A stretch of 64,000 nucleotides of DNA from NCBI GenBank assembly GCA_029834535.1, contig JAQMWT010000564.1, forward strand, positions 1 to 64,000. The letters run 5' to 3'. Under the pieces are notes generated by a model that was not told the origin of the DNA, made no database searches, and saw only the letters and a program-made list of their open reading frames with translations. Shown in pieces: positions 63,550 through 64,000 of the stretch. Position 1 is the first letter of the stretch; each line of letters opens with the position of its first letter. The DNA is from Chrysophaeum taylorii. Its lineage: Eukaryota > Sar > Pelagophyceae > Pelagomonadales > Pelagomonadaceae. A program made the position numbers and the translations under genes.

Positions 63550-64000
63550 TCAGCGAGTCCGGCGAGAAGCACGAGCCTTGGCTGAATGAGCATCTCGAGA
63601 ACAAATCTTCTTGTAGGCACGTTCAACGACACGTTCAGGAACGCGTCCACCACGCAGAGTGAACTTAGGAATCAACACATCGATCTCATGCGGATCGAAG
63701 TCGGTGACACAAGGAGTGGTACTGTTGTTGACCTTGGTCTTGTCGGTGAAACTGCGACCGTCCACGTCCTTGTATTCCGGCTTAAGCTTGCGAGTAGAGA
63801 GATGTGAAGTAGGCTTGTAATAAGAAACCTTGTCATGGGGACCGAGATCAGCATAGAAATGCAGAGCGACTCGATCATTCACAAAATCATAGGGTTCATA
63901 AACTTCAGCGACATAAATCTTCTTTCGCCAATCGGACCGTTTATTATCCGGAATCCGAAGAATAACGAACTTACTATGCTTGTAATCATCCCGAAAGGTC
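63550..64000 (-). CDS. C-terminal domain of a beta-family polyprotein (partial)
   Basis: Open from the right window edge to a stop about 30 bp before the LTR. SKFVILRIPDNKRSDWRKKI, YVAEVYEPYDFVNDRVALHF and YADLGPHDKVSYYKPTSHLS alternate beta-strand-like and charged segments; FDPHEIDVLIPKFTLRGGRV and PERVVERAYKKI close it. The layout resembles small barrel domains (chromo-, BAH- or Tudor-like) at LTR-retrotransposon polyprotein ends, which can guide integration, but no exact family is recognised. The frame has no internal stop in about 150 codons, so this may be the best-kept copy of the family. Confidence 0.5.
   Translation of the reverse strand, partial: TFRDDYKHSKFVILRIPDNKRSDWRKKIYVAEVYEPYDFVNDRVALHFYADLGPHDKVSYYKPTSHLSTRKLKPEYKDVDGRSFTDKTKVNNSTTPCVTDFDPHEIDVLIPKFTLRGGRVPERVVERAYKKICSRDAHSAKARASRRTR

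Overview
The window is eukaryotic and consists almost entirely of transposable elements. No convincing host gene, rRNA or tRNA was found. It holds at least two LTR retrotransposon families with cytosine methyltransferase domains, a Ty1/copia family with very short LTRs, two unrelated Helitron families, a Mutator-like DNA transposon, a PIF/Harbinger-like transposon with its own MITE, an unclassified TIR transposon, and a SINE-like family with a (TTAG)n tail. Moderate to high GC, large unspliced frames and this mix suggest an algal or other protist genome (a red alga or dinoflagellate would fit), but nothing in the sequence fixes the taxon.

Layout. 1-9187 (minus) is LTR element I: LTR, gag, protease, C5-DNA methyltransferase and integrase, running off the left edge. 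Its gag is split by Helitron A (6014-8223), which is itself split by an inverted copy B (6960-7994). 9188-10780 holds a SINE and gag-like frames. 10811-16994 (minus) is element II of a second LTR family: LTR, gag, protease and a second, different DNA methyltransferase. 17210-20213 (plus) is a truncated relative of element I. 20214-23119 (minus) is a truncated relative of element II, with a SINE in its gag. 23120-26149 is a decayed copia copy. 26582-36715 is a large Helitron with Rep and PIF1 helicase regions, plus an opposite-strand reading frame of unknown role.

37217-48012 is a Mutator-like transposon with 39-bp TIRs and a 9-bp target duplication. It contains two SINEs and a nearly intact copia element (41554-47952), which in turn contains Helitron C (41937-42976). 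48030-49570 holds two inverted SINEs whose target duplications are swapped, showing that the 805 bp between them has inverted. 49571-52450 is repeat-rich, with fragments of other elements and a perfect palindrome. 52651-55271 is an unclassified transposon with about 75-bp TIRs. 55300-60647 is a long C-rich region of open frames ending in an LTR of the element I family. 60771-63185 is a PIF/Harbinger-like element and a MITE derived from it. 63190-64000 is the 3' end of another element of the second LTR family.

Most interesting points: two dissimilar methyltransferases in two LTR families in one locus, one of them in the same reading frame as the integrase; exact Helitron ends read from a self-nested insertion and from a reading-frame-preserving insertion; a retroposon family proved by target duplications and 5' truncation; and a SINE-mediated inversion readable from the sequence alone. 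Nearly all coding regions carry frameshifts or stops, so they are annotated as pseudogenes unless the frame is long and uninterrupted.
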